This document shows positions 12,672-24,368 of a stretch of DNA of 64,000 bases, piece by piece. Under the pieces are notes generated by a model. It was not told where the DNA came from. It did not search any database and was given only the letters and a program-made list of their open reading frames with translations. The stretch comes from Glutinoglossum americanum (taxonomy: Eukaryota; Ascomycota; Geoglossomycetes; Geoglossales; Geoglossaceae): NCBI GenBank assembly GCA_020080175.1, contig JAGHQL010000023.1, positions 62,001 to 126,000 on the forward strand, written 5' to 3'. Made by a program: the position numbers and the translations under genes. How positions within the stretch are numbered: position 1 is the stretch's first letter; each line of letters starts with the position of its first letter.

Positions 12672-14988
12672 GGCATGCTGGTTAGCAAGTCGGAGTTCTT
12701 CGAGAGGCTGTACAGTCTGGACAATTTACCTGAGGGCGACGCCAAAGAGTTGAGTGAAGCCGAGTTGTTCTTGAAGCAAGGGAGGAAAGTTGTACGAATA
12801 GGCCGTCCTATTGGAACTGCACGTACTCATACCATTCCGGAACAAACTCGCACAGTGTTAATTAAGTCTGCTGCTTCGCCCAGCAGAACCGGCCTTTGTG
12901 GTCTCGGAAAATATGTCGAACTCACTACCTGAAAAGAAGGGCAAATCTAGAGTCACAAAGACAGTCACAAAGTCCCTTGGGAAGAGGAAGAAGGAATTGC
13001 CCTTACAGATGGCACCTGAATCACGACAGGTTTTCAAAGGGCTCAATTTCTGTAGGACAACAGACCCATGGCGAATCCGCTGTTAATCTCCGTTTGGCTA
13101 TAGCGCATGCTCACGACTTACTAGATTTTATTCCGAACAACGATATTTCGCCTGCCAGGCGAATGCGGATCCGCAAAGCCATGGAGCACGGAGCAGTTTG
13201 GGTAAAGGAGTGGACGGATGGGATTAGCCACATCGTCGCGGACAAGTATTTGACGTATCAAGACATAATTAAATACCTGAAAATTCGCTCAATCCCTGTA
13301 CGTTGTCTATCTCTACAGCTTCGGGTAGCATTTACTTACCTACTAGGACAATGTGGTTCTCGTCAATGAAATCTATCCCATCGATTGCGTTCAGCACCAG
13401 CTCATTATAAAGCCATCCCATCCCTACTACCAGGTGGATAAGGGCGACCCGAGTCAAACAGAAGCTGTGACCCCTTCGGCTACAAAGTCGTCGCATGAGT
13501 CTGAAGATCATTCGCTGCCATTGAAGCCTGCGAAAAGAAGAAATATCGGGCCCCCAGAGACACCACCACGCAATACAGAGCTCAGCGGACTGAAACTTGT
13601 TCGACAGCTTCCAAAAGCTCCACTCCGGCAACCGCTATTCTCGACCCAAATTGGTCATGAGGCGACCAGCGACGCATTAGATGAAGCAATCAAGGAGGCT
13701 CAGGAGTCCAAACATCTTGTAAGGCTAGCCTACAATCCCTCTACGTGATATCCGACTGACATGGCTCAAGCCGATTAGCACGGATGAAGAAGATGAACTG
13801 ACGATGCACCCCCCCGTAGACCGCGACACTGACGAGGAGGAAGCAGAAATTCCTCTCAAGAAACTCAAAAGCGGGACAGGGGCCAAGAACAACACTTTTC
13901 AGTGTATGCATAAACATGACGGGCATGACCGTGAGACTAACCCAAATGCGAAGACGATTGCAACCCTGCAGGAAATGTCGGATTACTATACCCGTATTCA
14001 AGATCAGTGGAGACCTATCGCATACAGGAGGGCTATTGCAACCTTACGGAAGCAAGACCGCAAGATAATGACTGCCGAAGAAGCTTCTCAGCTTCCATTC
14101 GTCGGGAGCCGTCTAGCTCAGAAGATTGAGGAGATTGTCTGGACCAACCACCTACGACGGCTAGACAACACTAAGCTCGATGATTCTGATAAACTTCTGG
14201 AAAAGTTTCTTGGAATATACGGTGTTGGATTTGCACAAGCATCTAAATGGATTAATCAGGGCTACCGGACTTTTGAGGATCTGCTCGCCCACGCACAGTT
14301 AACAGATAACCAAAGAATTGGCATTGAGCATTATGAAGACTTCAATACCCGCATACCTCGCGCCGAGGTGGGAGAGCATGGGGATATTGTCAATTCGACC
14401 GCGCATAGCATCGACCCACAGCTTCAGGTGGTTATTATGGGTTCTTACAGACGAGGGGCGGAAACTTGCGGTGATGTGAGGTTTTTCTTCTTGGGTTTCA
14501 GCTCTGCTAACGATACTAATGGTATTTTCTAGATTGACTTTATGATTACGAAACCAGGAGCTAGTGTCTACGAGCTACGAAATATACTTCTTGATGAGCT
14601 CATTCCCTCACTCTTTGCACAGGATTTCCTCCAGGTTGGTCTTGCCGTGACCTCCAGGATGGATGGAACCAAGTGGCATGGCGCCTCCCGCCTCCCGGGA
14701 CATGAAGGAGCTCAATGGAGGAGGGTTGACTTTCTACTTGTTCCAACAGAGGAGATGGGAGCAGCACTTATATACTTCACTGGCAATGACATATTCAACA
14801 GATCGATCAGGCTATTGGCAAGTAAGAAGGGGATGAGGTTGAACCAGCACGGGCTGTGGAAGGACGTGATCAGGGGGCGAAACCGGGAGAGAATGACACA
14901 GGGCACTTTGCTCGAAGGGGGAAGTGAAAAACGGATTTTCGAACTGCTTGGGGTGCCATATAGGCCGCCTGAGCATAGAATTTGTTAG
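12672..14988 (+). CDS. POL4: DNA polymerase X family (POL4 / polymerase lambda-mu type) with BRCT domain
   Basis: Exons 12672-12822, 12884-13051, 13125-13297, 13347-13718, 13771-14475 and 14533-14988 give 674 residues. A BRCT domain lies near residues 95-210 (GLNFYFIPNNDISPARRMRI, EHGAVWVKEWTDGISHI). The 8-kDa-like/helix-hairpin-helix part follows (YTRIQDQWRPIAYRRAI, LPFVGSRLAQKIEEI, GIYGVGFAQASKWI). The palm carries the polymerase X signature (GSYRRGAETCGDIDFMI), giving the first two catalytic aspartates, and VDFLLVP gives the third. Pol4 fills gaps during non-homologous end joining and base excision repair in the nucleus. The length exceeds the yeast protein because of linker sequence. The first ATG (12672) and first intron (12823-12883) are inferred from frame continuity; an upstream start cannot be excluded. 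The catalytic half is certain. Confidence 0.9.
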
Positions 14989-15584
14989 GCATTGTTTCTC
15001 GGCCGTAGGGTAGCATTCAGGCCGGCCTCTCCTTGGCGTTGGAAAATCCTGGGGTCATGCACCAATGCCCTCTCAAAAGTTTATGTCCTCACATCAGTTG
15101 CATTAAGCAACGAGCTCATTAGGAGAGGTATTTTCTGTGCTATTCATAACTAAACGAAATAACATTGAGAAACAGAGCGGCTTTGACGTATGCATAAATT
15201 CCTATATCTACAGGCGCTCAAACTACTTTTCATCCGGTTAATGAGTACCATCGCGGAGCGAATAGGGCCACGGGTATCCGGGTTATGAAGTCTTATCCAC
15301 CTAGAATAACTGGAGTAGAGAACACTCATAACCAACTAAAACGCACTGTAGAAGTGGATTTTATAGCCGTGAGGTATTGGTTTGTTAACTTGTTAACCAA
15401 TGAGCCCTCAGCCATCCGAATACTGGTTGGTTAGACGTCAATTAGAAAATCGATCTACTCGAACAATAGATCTGTGCCTCTTGAAAAGTTTATTCGTTTG
15501 ATATACTCTTAATGTCTATGCTTAGTCAGCGGTAGGTACGCAAAACAAGATGACCGGAAATTTTACCACCGTAGCCCCTCAATC
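14989..15584. other. Intergenic region POL4/ATP10
   Basis: No gene seen. A short imperfect inverted repeat around 15377-15401 (ATTGGTTT-GTTAAC-TTGTTAACCAAT) is visible. The right end should contain the ATP10 promoter. Confidence 0.5.
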
Positions 15585-16694
15585 ATGTTGGACCCGCGAC
15601 GAGCTCTCCTAAGCCAATCTATCCTAGACCCGAGCCTCTGTTTGTTCTGCAGCTCCCGGTGGCTCTTTCTCACATCAAAACGTGCAGCGAGCAGTACCTC
15701 TTCTCCTGCTGGGAACTCACCTCGGGCTAGCCCCCCGGACCAGAAAAACGCGGATAACGGCTCTGCTCCAGGACTGAGTAAGGATGGCAATGAAGAGTTC
15801 TTGCCGAAGCCACTGGGAAGACCTCTCGGGTTGCCCAAACCACCAAAAGCCGGGCAGAATGTTGGGATAGATACAAGGACTTGGAGGCAGCGACGAGATG
15901 ACTTTTTTAATTACGATAAACATCTTGAGAAGCGGAAGTTATTGTATATGATCCTCTCTTGTTGTAATTATCTCAAAGGATGCATAAAAGAATCTAACGC
16001 CCTTCACCACACATCTAGGACTAAAAAAATATCCACACCCTACTTCCGCGAGTGGACCAACATGCGGTACTACAAAGGCAAGACCTTCCTTTCGAACCCC
16101 AAGCTCTTCCGTGCCGACCGCGCCCTCTATTTCCCCAACCTCCACGGCAGTACCTTGCTCTCCCCCCGCCACGGCAACGATACGACGCCCGTCTTGCAGG
16201 ATAAGATCTCCATTGTCAGCATATTCTCGAGTACCTGGGCAGAACGCCAAGCCCAGACCTTTGTGAGTGAGAGGGAGAACCCTGAGCTGAGCGCTGCATT
16301 ACAGGAGAGCGATGGCGTGGTGGGGAGGGTAGATATCAATGTCGAAGAGAACGCCCTGAAAGCTGGTTTGATCCGCCTCTTTATGCCAAGTATCCGACGG
16401 CGGATACCGCGTGATCGCCACAGACGGTATTTTGTCGTCCGTAGGGGCATCAGCGAGGAGATTAGGGAGGCGATTGGGTTTTTGAATGGGAAGGTCGGGT
16501 ATGTTTATTTGCTGGATGGAGAGTGTAAGATTCGGTGGGCTGGGAGTGGGAGAGCACTTAGGGAGGAGAAGGATAGTTTGGTTAGGGGGGTGAGGAGGCT
16601 AGTGGACGAGTGGAGAAGGCGGCGAGAGGACGGCGCTGTCGTGGGTGATACGGAGAAGACGGTTGAAGCTAAAGCCGCAGCCCCGTCGGCTTAA
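15585..16694 (+). CDS. ATP10: Mitochondrial ATP synthase assembly factor ATP10
   Basis: Exons 15585-15943 and 16019-16694 give 344 residues. The 75-nt intron is a multiple of three without stops, so the frame also reads straight through; splicing gives KRKLLTKKISTPYF, as expected for the family. The N-terminus is rich in Arg/Ser/Leu with no acidic residues, like a mitochondrial presequence. The ATP10 core is seen as YFREWTNMRYYKGKTF, LFRADRALYFPNLHG and VGYVYLLDGECKIRWAGSG. ATP10 is an inner-membrane protein that associates with subunit 6 of the Fo sector and helps its assembly. It converges with GOS1. Identification rests on remembered family sequence and is good. Confidence 0.85.
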   Translation: MLDPRRALLSQSILDPSLCLFCSSRWLFLTSKRAASSTSSPAGNSPRASPPDQKNADNGSAPGLSKDGNEEFLPKPLGRPLGLPKPPKAGQNVGIDTRTWRQRRDDFFNYDKHLEKRKLLYMILSCCNYLKGCIKESNALHHTSRTKKISTPYFREWTNMRYYKGKTFLSNPKLFRADRALYFPNLHGSTLLSPRHGNDTTPVLQDKISIVSIFSSTWAERQAQTFVSERENPELSAALQESDGVVGRVDINVEENALKAGLIRLFMPSIRRRIPRDRHRRYFVVRRGISEEIREAIGFLNGKVGYVYLLDGECKIRWAGSGRALREEKDSLVRGVRRLVDEWRRRREDGAVVGDTEKTVEAKAAAPSA

Positions 16695-17102
16695 ATCTCA
16701 TATATTAAATGCTCCAAGTTGGTTTACCCTTTGAGATAGACGCTTGTGTATCTGTGGAAAGAAAGGAGAAACGACTGCTGTGAAAAAAAAGAAACCAGTG
16801 TCAGGAGACTAAGATTCGAACTAAAGAGGATATGCAACGCCAATTGGCCTGCATCCCTGCTACAAAGAAAATCACTTGTATAACTGTATGTAAAACGACA
16901 AGGCCCCGGTGACATGCTAAATAGGCAGATGATGTACAAATATTACATATTAGAATAAAAGCTCGTCGCAACATCCTATACACTGTTAAGAATACGTAAA
17001 ACCTCGACAAAGTTGCTGGTGAAAAACCGGAATGTAAAAAGTTATGAAGACCGTGGCGTAGTCTGACCGATCTCTGAAAAAGAGGAGCTGCTTCCCATTA
17101 CA
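16695..17102. other. Convergent 3' region ATP10/GOS1
   Basis: About 0.4 kb between facing stop codons, A/T-rich, presumably the two 3' UTRs. No gene or repeat seen. Confidence 0.5.
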
Positions 17103-17923
17103 TTATCTAAAATACAACAACATGAGCAAGCAAAACGCAATAAACCCCCCTAATATAATCCCATCCCTCCTCTTCTTCGCCCCTATCCTCCCAATCAACC
17201 CATTGATCCCCGGAACCTGACTCGCAACCCCGACAATTCTTCGATTAACGCTCGCCAACGTCTCCCTCTGAATCCCAAAACTCTCATTGACCGCGTACGC
17301 CTGGCTCAGCACGCTGTCAGCCATGTTATGGCTGTTGTCGATGCGCCGCCGCTCGTCGAGCATGTACTCGGCCTCCGCGGCGGCGGGGTTGCTGGAGCGG
17401 TAGGCATTGATGTCTGAGCGGACGGTGGAGAGGAGGTTTGCGCGGGCGCGGGCGTCGGAGATTGCAGTTTTGAGACGGTGGAGTTCACGGCGGTGGTCTT
17501 GGAGGATTTCGCGGTGACGGGAGAGGTTGTTTTGTTTCAGGGCCGAGGATGTGAGTGTTGATTCGGAGTCGAGGAGACGAGAGAGTTGGGCGATGAGGGC
17601 TTCTCGCTGTGGTAAGAGGAGGGATGACGTCAGTTGACAAGTGTTTGCACGCTTGGTTAGCTTTTTTTTTGACTGGGGGAAACGCACCCGTTGGAGGATA
17701 TCCTGTAGTTGCGACTCTACACGCTCTTCGCCTTCTGATGGCTTCGGGGGGATCTTGGGAAGCGTTGCAAATTGCGAATATGTATGGAATAGGTTCTCAG
17801 TCTGAAATGATAACATCAGTGTCGGAGTTCAGGGACTTAGACGGAAAATCGATATACCTGTGTCTCTAATGACCTTGCTTGCTGGCGGAGCTGCGGCCAA
17901 CCCGTACCGGTGGGAGAAGACAT
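17103..17923 (-). CDS. GOS1: Golgi SNARE GOS1 (GS28)
   Basis: Exons 17923-17858, 17801-17688 and 17606-17103 give 227 residues, the normal family size. The N-terminus reads MSSPTGTGWPQLRQQARSLE and the helical N-domain follows (TENLFHTYSQFATLPKIP). The SNARE helix is near residues 130-195 (ERRRIDNSHNMADSVLSQAY, ESFGIQRETLASVNRRI). A C-terminal membrane anchor (GIILGGFIAFCLLMLLYF) ends one residue before the stop. GOS1 is a Qb-SNARE for intra-Golgi and ER-Golgi fusion with SED5, YKT6 and SFT1. It is divergent from RPL35 over 261 bases, so they may share a promoter. Confidence 0.93.
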
Positions 17924-18184
17924 GGTGATCTATGGCTGTAGTCGTAGTAGCTACCGTTAGGGGATACGTATTTCGCTCCATATGAATATCTTAGAACCTG
18001 TCGCGCTAACCCCCGCTGATATCACGTGTCTCGGTTCTCACGAGAGCCGCGCAAGGTCGAGCCCTAAACTCACAATTTGCGTGACAGTCCCACGTACCGA
18101 GAATTCGCGAATATCCTCTTGGAGCCAGACGACACGCTTCGTAAACAACCAATCGACGACAAACACCAGGGAGTTTAATTCAAG

Positions 18185-18826
18185 ATGGTGAGCGCCTCAT
18201 ATGGGAGAGACAGAACCCATTTGGATTTGGATGGGAGAGGAAAGCTGACGAAGAGCGACAGTCGTCTGGAAAAGTAAAGTCCGCCCAGCTCTGGGGCAAG
18301 AATAAGGAGGACCTTAAGAAGCAGCTCGAAGACCTGAAGACCGAGCTGGGTCAATTACGCGTACAGAAGATCGCCGGTGGCGCAGCTTCAAAGCTCACAA
18401 AGATGTACGCCCCACAGCAACCTCCTCACCTGTCCTTTCTCTCTCCCAACCACCAAGAAAAACGACTAACCCAAACCCCACAGCCACGACCTCCGCAAAT
18501 CAATCGCCAAAGTCCTCACAGTCATCAACGCAAACCAACGCGCTCAACTCCGACTCTTCTACAAGGGCAAGAAGTACCTCCCGCTCGACCTCCGCGCAAA
18601 ACAGACCCGCGCCATCAGACGGAGATTATCGAAGAATGAGGCTGGAAAGGTAACGGAGAAGCAGAAGAAGAAGCGGACTCACTTCCCACAGAGGAAGTAT
18701 GCTGTTAAGGTGTGTTGGATTTGTCTTATTTTCCCATATCGGTGGTGGCGATGAGCATTTTGGTTTCGGAAATGGTGGCGGGAGAGCGATAAATTGACTA
18801 ATTGGATTCTTTAGGCTGAGATATAG
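18185..18826 (+). CDS. RPL35: 60S ribosomal protein L35 (uL29)
   Basis: Exons 18185-18187, 18262-18404, 18484-18709 and 18815-18826 give 127 residues. The first coding exon is only the ATG and the last encodes just AEI-stop. The protein reads [56 protein letters not shown] and [20 protein letters not shown], matching eukaryotic L35. It sits at the peptide exit tunnel of the large subunit near SRP and NAC contact sites. An ATG-only exon followed by an intron is a frequent layout in fungal ribosomal protein genes. Identity is certain. Confidence 0.97.
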
Positions 18827-19119
18827 AAATGTTGCGCATGGTGGGGAATCTGCGGTCGCGGGATTGCTGTCTCGAGGGTTCTTTGGCCTATTGAAGGGCT
18901 CCTTACGAGCCAAAATGGTGTAGCCTAGAATAATTTCATGACTAGCAATCAATCTCGAACCAACCACCACTTCCACCAGAATGGGAATACAATGTGCATT
19001 GTCTCTACCGAGCTACTTTGCACTACTCCCAGTCCAGGACTCGCCACAATTGTTTCTGGTATACAGGAAGGAATCCTAAATGATCGTGGAACTTTCCTAC
19101 AAACTCCTGCTGCAGCCGG
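18827..19119. other. Convergent 3' region RPL35/NUP120
   Basis: A 293-base gap between facing stop codons. It holds the two 3' UTRs; no other feature seen. Confidence 0.5.
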
Positions 19120-22100
19120 CTATAGTACATCTTCTTCCATCCCTCCAATAAATGAAAACTGATTACTCTCTATCTTTGCAATCCTATCCAGCTCCTTTTG
19201 ATACTCTTTACGAATATCGTCGATGGTTACTACTTTCCTCTTCAGCGTGGCAGTGTTACCTTCGAAGTCGTCAGAAAAACACTATGACCATTTTGTTATT
19301 TAGGTTGCGAGCTTACCTGATATAGTCTTGGCCCGCTTGGCGATTGCTGCTTCGTCCACCACCCGCGTGGAGGTTAGAATCCATGCCTGGGCCGGATCGA
19401 CCGAGGACAAAATATCGATCAATGTTAGGTAACCCTGAGTCACGGGAGTATTTTGGGAGTCTTTGGATGCTGTGGAGGCTGCTTGAAGTCGCTGCAGTCG
19501 TTCGTACAGAATGCTTGCTGCTCCTCGAAAATCGCACCGCTTCATGCGCCAAGCAAAGAGAACCTTATGAAAGGGCGGGCCAGAGTTGATGCTGAGAGTG
19601 TTCTGACAATGAAAAACAAGCTGCTCATCTACTTCGTCTTGGAGGCCAATAAATGGCAGACTGATGAGCTCTTCGCTGTCTCCCCTCTCGCACATAAAGG
19701 CCACCAGGTCACGTATAGCTCGTTTCTTTCTATGCAACAGTCAGCAGTACTCAATCACATGATGCTCGTTATACAACATACAGTGTGTTATCCCCCATTT
19801 GAGAAATTGCTGAATAAGCTTCATCAAAACGAGATGTTTGGAGGGAGGAATAAAATAGGCGGTTGAGAATGTCATCCATAACATTCCCCGTAGGCTATAA
19901 GGTGAGTTAGCTGAGTTCCTCTAAAAGCTGATTGAAGAGCCAACCTCGTCGGCCCTTGCTAATACCGCAAACTGTATCGCAACTTTTGCGAAGTCGACTG
20001 CGTAAGAGTATGTTCTCTCCCCCTCAAAGAGACCAACAATGTGTCTGTAAAATCCCAGGGGTCCGTCATGCAAGTCTCTGAGCCCAACTAAATCCAAAAG
20101 ACCATCTGTATCCTCATCTGTCATTTTATCTTTATCCAGGGCTGGAGATGCGTCAGCATACCTATAGGCTGGAGGAAAAAGGCACAGTTGCTTACATAGT
20201 GAGTGTAGTCCATAAGCGCTCTTCTTAAAACAAGCGGCGGCCATTGAATACTCTCTCTTACAAAGGTGCACTCTCCCTCTCAAGTACGTCGCCCAAGGTG
20301 TATTGGGTAGATATCGGACGAACTCAGAGGCCAGGCCGGTATTTTGGGTCTTGAGAAGGTTACATAAAATTAGCGTAACACTAGAATAGCTTTTCTGGCC
20401 TTCTGGCTCAAAAACACGATAGAAAGTGTTTCTGAGAGAGGCCGTTAAGAGATATGGCTGTGTCTGATCCGTTCGAGCCACCGGTAGGTCCATGTAATCC
20501 ACGAAGAGATCCTGTAAAACTGTCGCCCTCCTCCCGTCCTGACGAAGCTTAGAAACCTCCAGGTGCTTCAAACTCGTCTCTAGGTCTTCGCCAGTAGGAG
20601 TAGGAACTTGCAGTCTTGAGCTCCTTGCTAGCCACTTCAATACATCGTGATCACGTAGCATCCCAATTATCTTGAAATAAAGAGAGCCAGCATCAAACCA
20701 CTCCATTGGTTCTTCCTCTCGGTCTACTTCAATCTCAAGGAAGACGATTAAGATTAGAAGGTCGAAAAGGATAATTGAGTGAAGGTTAATAAGCTCTTGT
20801 GCACCTACAACAAGAGTCTTACCTCCGAATGTTGTGAGGGGAAGGCCTTCGCGCGGCTTTCTCACTTGGTATGGTATGGAATCGATTACAGCAACAAACA
20901 AATTGGTATCCAACGCTTTCAGCCCACCGAACACATCCAATGCCGTAATAAGTCGACTGTAGTCGTCATCGCTAACTTGGCCATCAAAGCCACAGCGATC
21001 ATAGAAAGACTGTATCCGGTCTGGAACGGAATATGACGATTCCCGGAGAGCCTCAAACTCCGCGGTAGCTAGGCAAGTGTGGAGAAGACGATTAGAGAAT
21101 GTTTCCCTGAATATGCAAGCAGCATTAACAAGCCCCGCTATATCTTTGGGGTCCTTCTTTAGCTTGTTATGCAAAAGCTTCCCCGAGCCTCGGAATTGCA
21201 AGATGTCCTCATGGTATGACTGATTCGTTCGATTGTGATATAACAATTCTGTGCCACTGCAATCGCGAATGAGAGTGACACCATCGGTTGCTACCACGAA
21301 AGGTAGATCTGAGTACTTGTCAAACACCAAAGAAACAGCTTCTCCACGTTGTTTATCGAGCTCCGCTGCTATACGATAGAAACGACGCCATTGAGAGTCG
21401 ACATCGGACCTATACTGCTCGAAGTCTACATTTCCATCGGAATCGCGATTCAGAGCCACGGTTGCAGCTATAGACGAGCATAATCGCTCCTCGAGAGCCT
21501 TCCCCTTGAAGGATGCTCGGTCCTTTAACGCCCTGAAACTATGTTCATATATTGAGAGTGATGTTTCCAAGGTCGCCTTTGTAAATCTTTCTGGGTAGAA
21601 GAGGTACTCAACCCATTTGTCAGTAGAGTCTTTAGATTCGAATTCGGAAGGCTCTGGTAGCAGCTGGTCGCGTATAGTTTCCGTAGCTGCAGTGACCCAG
21701 AATTCATCATTCCACTCAATGGGTATCGTCCGTAGATCAAACTCCAAATTCTGCACACAGTAGCTTGTATTGTTTTTCCATAGAATCCATAGTGATATGC
21801 GTTCGGTCTGGGGCGTTGACGCCACTTTAAACTGAGCCAATGTCCAAATCTCTGTAGAGGGTGTCGGGGGTTCCAGCACAGTATCTGGGCATATATCTTC
21901 CAGTTCTAGTTGACCGTTGGTATCTTTGATAGCGGCCCAAAATTTGAACTGTCCAGCTCCGATCGGGGAGTAGGTTAGAACGTAGAACAGGTCATCCGGT
22001 CTCATTTGCCGGTTAATAACCGCAATAAGATCTGTCTCAGATGGGTCAAGCAAGAACTTCGAGGTATCTTGCGGCTGGCGCTCTTCGTTTAGGAGGTCTT

Positions 22101-23026
22101 TGCTAACATCAATTCTACCGTTCACAAGATTCCAAGCCTTGAGTGTGTGGTTGAGCGATATAGTAAACAAATAGGACTTATCCGGGGAAAGTGCCAGAGA
22201 GGTTGGAGTGGTTTGTTCGAGCCTTATGTTGCCATATCGTATTGTGTTACTCCCTTGCCAGGGCAGAAGACTCCGAAAAGATGAACCCCATCCTCCATCA
22301 TTAAGGAACGATTCCGCCCAGAATGAGCCTGTATAAATGTCAGTTACAAATCTCAAACTCCTAAAGTGTTGGGGTAATACCATCATCTTCTTGCTTCCTT
22401 GACAATCTAAGCAACCCACCATCATGCAAAGATATGAGTAGCTCCCGAGGACTGAGCGCAGCTAGTCGGTGGGGGTACCGGAAGCTGAATGAAGACGGTA
22501 AAAAAGTCTTGTACCAGAATGACACATCGCCGTCAATTGCGGAAGCGCGGGTGAAAAATTCAGGCCTCAAGGTGAAAGTATAGAGGTCATTCGAAGAAGT
22601 GAGGGCGAAAACGTTGAAGTACTCATGTTCTTTTGAATCTGACAGAACCACGCCTGCTGGTCTAATGGCGTTCGGGAATACCAGTCGCAGGATCAGAGAA
22701 GCATCCACCGTAGGTTTAGTGCTCTTGCTTAAATCCACCGACTGAATCGAGAGAGTTTTTCCTTCATCTAATACACGCCATAGGAAACTCCGTGGGTACT
22801 TCTTGTTACGACGGAAGTATATTGAAGAGGAGGTGGCGAGGCACTTTTTCGCAAATGCGCCCTCATCTTCAGCAGGCGAAAGTTCACTTGGCTTGACTCG
22901 ACGTTGTGATGCCCGTGAAGGTTGGCCAATAGGTGGTAAACGAACAGTGATGATGGAATCTGGGTATGCTGGCTCTAGGTTTAGCCGCAACTCCTTGAAG
23001 AGGTAGAATGGCGCTTGGTCGGCCAT
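19120..23026 (-). CDS. NUP120: Nucleoporin NUP120 (Nup160), Y-complex
   Basis: Exons 23026-22381, 22328-19945, 19894-19782, 19729-19317 and 19259-19120 give 1231 residues. The N-terminal half is a beta-propeller region with family blocks such as GGWGSSFRSLLPW and SLALSPDKSYLFTISLNHTL (WD-like, residues about 235-290). The second half is alpha-helical solenoid (ILNRLFYSSLQTSRFDEAYS, AWILTSTRVVDEAAIAKRAK) and ends in the family tail DIRKEYQKELDRIAKIESNQ. Nup120 forms one short arm of the Nup84/Nup107 Y-complex coating the pore membrane. The intron at 19944-19895 uses a weak donor (gttggc). The last acceptor was placed at 19260 because an upstream tag leads to an in-frame stop. The family call is strong; intron details in the 3' quarter are moderate. 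Confidence 0.88.
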
Positions 23027-23411
23027 TTTATCCCCATCAAGATGATGCAGTGTATGGCAAGTAGTTGGCGGCGATTGGAGCTGGTCGTTTGTTTGGTGTT
23101 TGATGGTTTGACGCGCTTGGAACACGTTCTTTTAAGCGCGTAAGCGACTCTTAAGCTCTAGCTGTACCTTGCTATTTCAGAGTATTTATTCAAAGTTATC
23201 TGACATAAAGCAGCCTGGAAATCTTGCTCTTTAACGAAATTACTATCATATTAAGCAACCTCAGGAAGACGAGGTGCATATCACATCAAGCCAAGAGTAA
23301 CGCCGGGCAAGCCAATGCGGTGAAAGAATCAGGCGTAAAGCTCCACCCCCAATGGATGTACGGGATCGCCTCCTCATTAGTAGGCGAATTGGGCAAGGTC
23401 CACGAAGTGAA
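23027..23411. other. Intergenic region between NUP120 start and upstream minus-strand gene
   Basis: About 0.4 kb in tandem orientation. It should hold the NUP120 promoter and the 3' UTR of the next gene. Nothing else seen. Confidence 0.5.
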
Positions 23412-24368
23412 TTACTCGTCCGACTTGATTTCGGACGCATCCTGAGGTTTCTCGATCTTCCCCAGTTCCGCACCCTGGCCGCTATGCCCTCGTTTCCGGC
23501 TGTTAAAATGGAAACTATAGTGCGTGAAATTCGACGCTGGACTTGACGTATTAGCCGCGTCTGAAGCATCGCCAAAGCGGGAAAATAGCCCCTTCTTCTT
23601 TGGCTTGGGTTCATCATTCAGCCCAACGTCTTCGAAGAGCTCCTCTGCGGTGGGTGGCTCCCGTCCGATGCGCTTCTCGTTCATAACAGATCTTGGCAGT
23701 CGCATGGCTCGAGAGTCCAGGCTCTTGCGAGGCGGGGTCACATCATACCGGACGACTGGAGAGCGAGCCGAGATATCCTGTTCGTGGTATATCAACAGTT
23801 GTGGATTGAACTTCTATGCAGGGTGACCCACAAAGGATCTCCGGTACGAATCAAATGATTCCCGAGATATGGAAAACGGCTCGTTGTCATTGAGACCCCG
23901 GCTCGACGGCGTACTTGATCCGTTTGATCTATGCCAAAAGCTCTTCTTCTCTGGTGGCGATGGCTATTCGCGACTAGGTGTAAGCCCTTTGATATATTTT
24001 TCGCAGTTACACAATATAGATTCCGACGAATGCCGGATTAGACATACCGGAAGGTAGACGCCACTGTCATTGACAACTTAAATTTTACACAGACATGGTG
24101 TCAGCGTGCTTCGCGTCTGCAGCGGACCGGCGGGTCCAGGCAAATTGCGGGGCGATAGGCAATGTGGGAACACACCACACAATTTGTACTCGTCAGGCTC
24201 CTCCTCGCGACCCCCTTTGATGCTCAAAGGCGCGGTAGGCCTTGTGCTAGTGGAAACCGGTGGTCTTTCGAGATCCGGTTCTGATCCACTTCTTGAACCC
24301 GGTCGGTCATTCTCATCGTGAGCCGATTCCAGGCCGGGTGTCTTCTTGAAAGGATTACGAAGAGGCAT
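23412..24368 (-). CDS. Fungal-specific conserved protein of unknown function
   Basis: Exons 24368-24179, 24076-24048, 23963-23832 and 23777-23412 give 238 residues. The sequence is low in hydrophobics and rich in Ser/Pro/Arg, with no membrane segment or catalytic motif. Recognisable conserved blocks are NDSGVYLPPSPPEKKSFW, NEPFSISRESFDSYRRSF, DISARSPVVRYD, FEDVGLNDEPKPKKKGLFSR and RKRGHSGQGAELG. I recall the same blocks in other Pezizomycotina, but no function. Repeated RxS and SP sites suggest a phosphorylated regulator, which is only an inference. The first intron has two possible donors in the same phase three bases apart (gtggtg/gtgtg); its exact border is uncertain. Confidence 0.75.

Noticed and set aside
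15370-15405. Short inverted repeat TTGGTTTGTTAAC/TTGTTAACCAA considered as a mobile-element end
   Set aside because: Too short, with no target-site duplication or second copy seen.
12500-16700. POL4 and ATP10 neighbourhood considered as a possible repair or defence cluster
   Set aside because: The neighbours are unrelated housekeeping genes; no functional link beyond adjacency.
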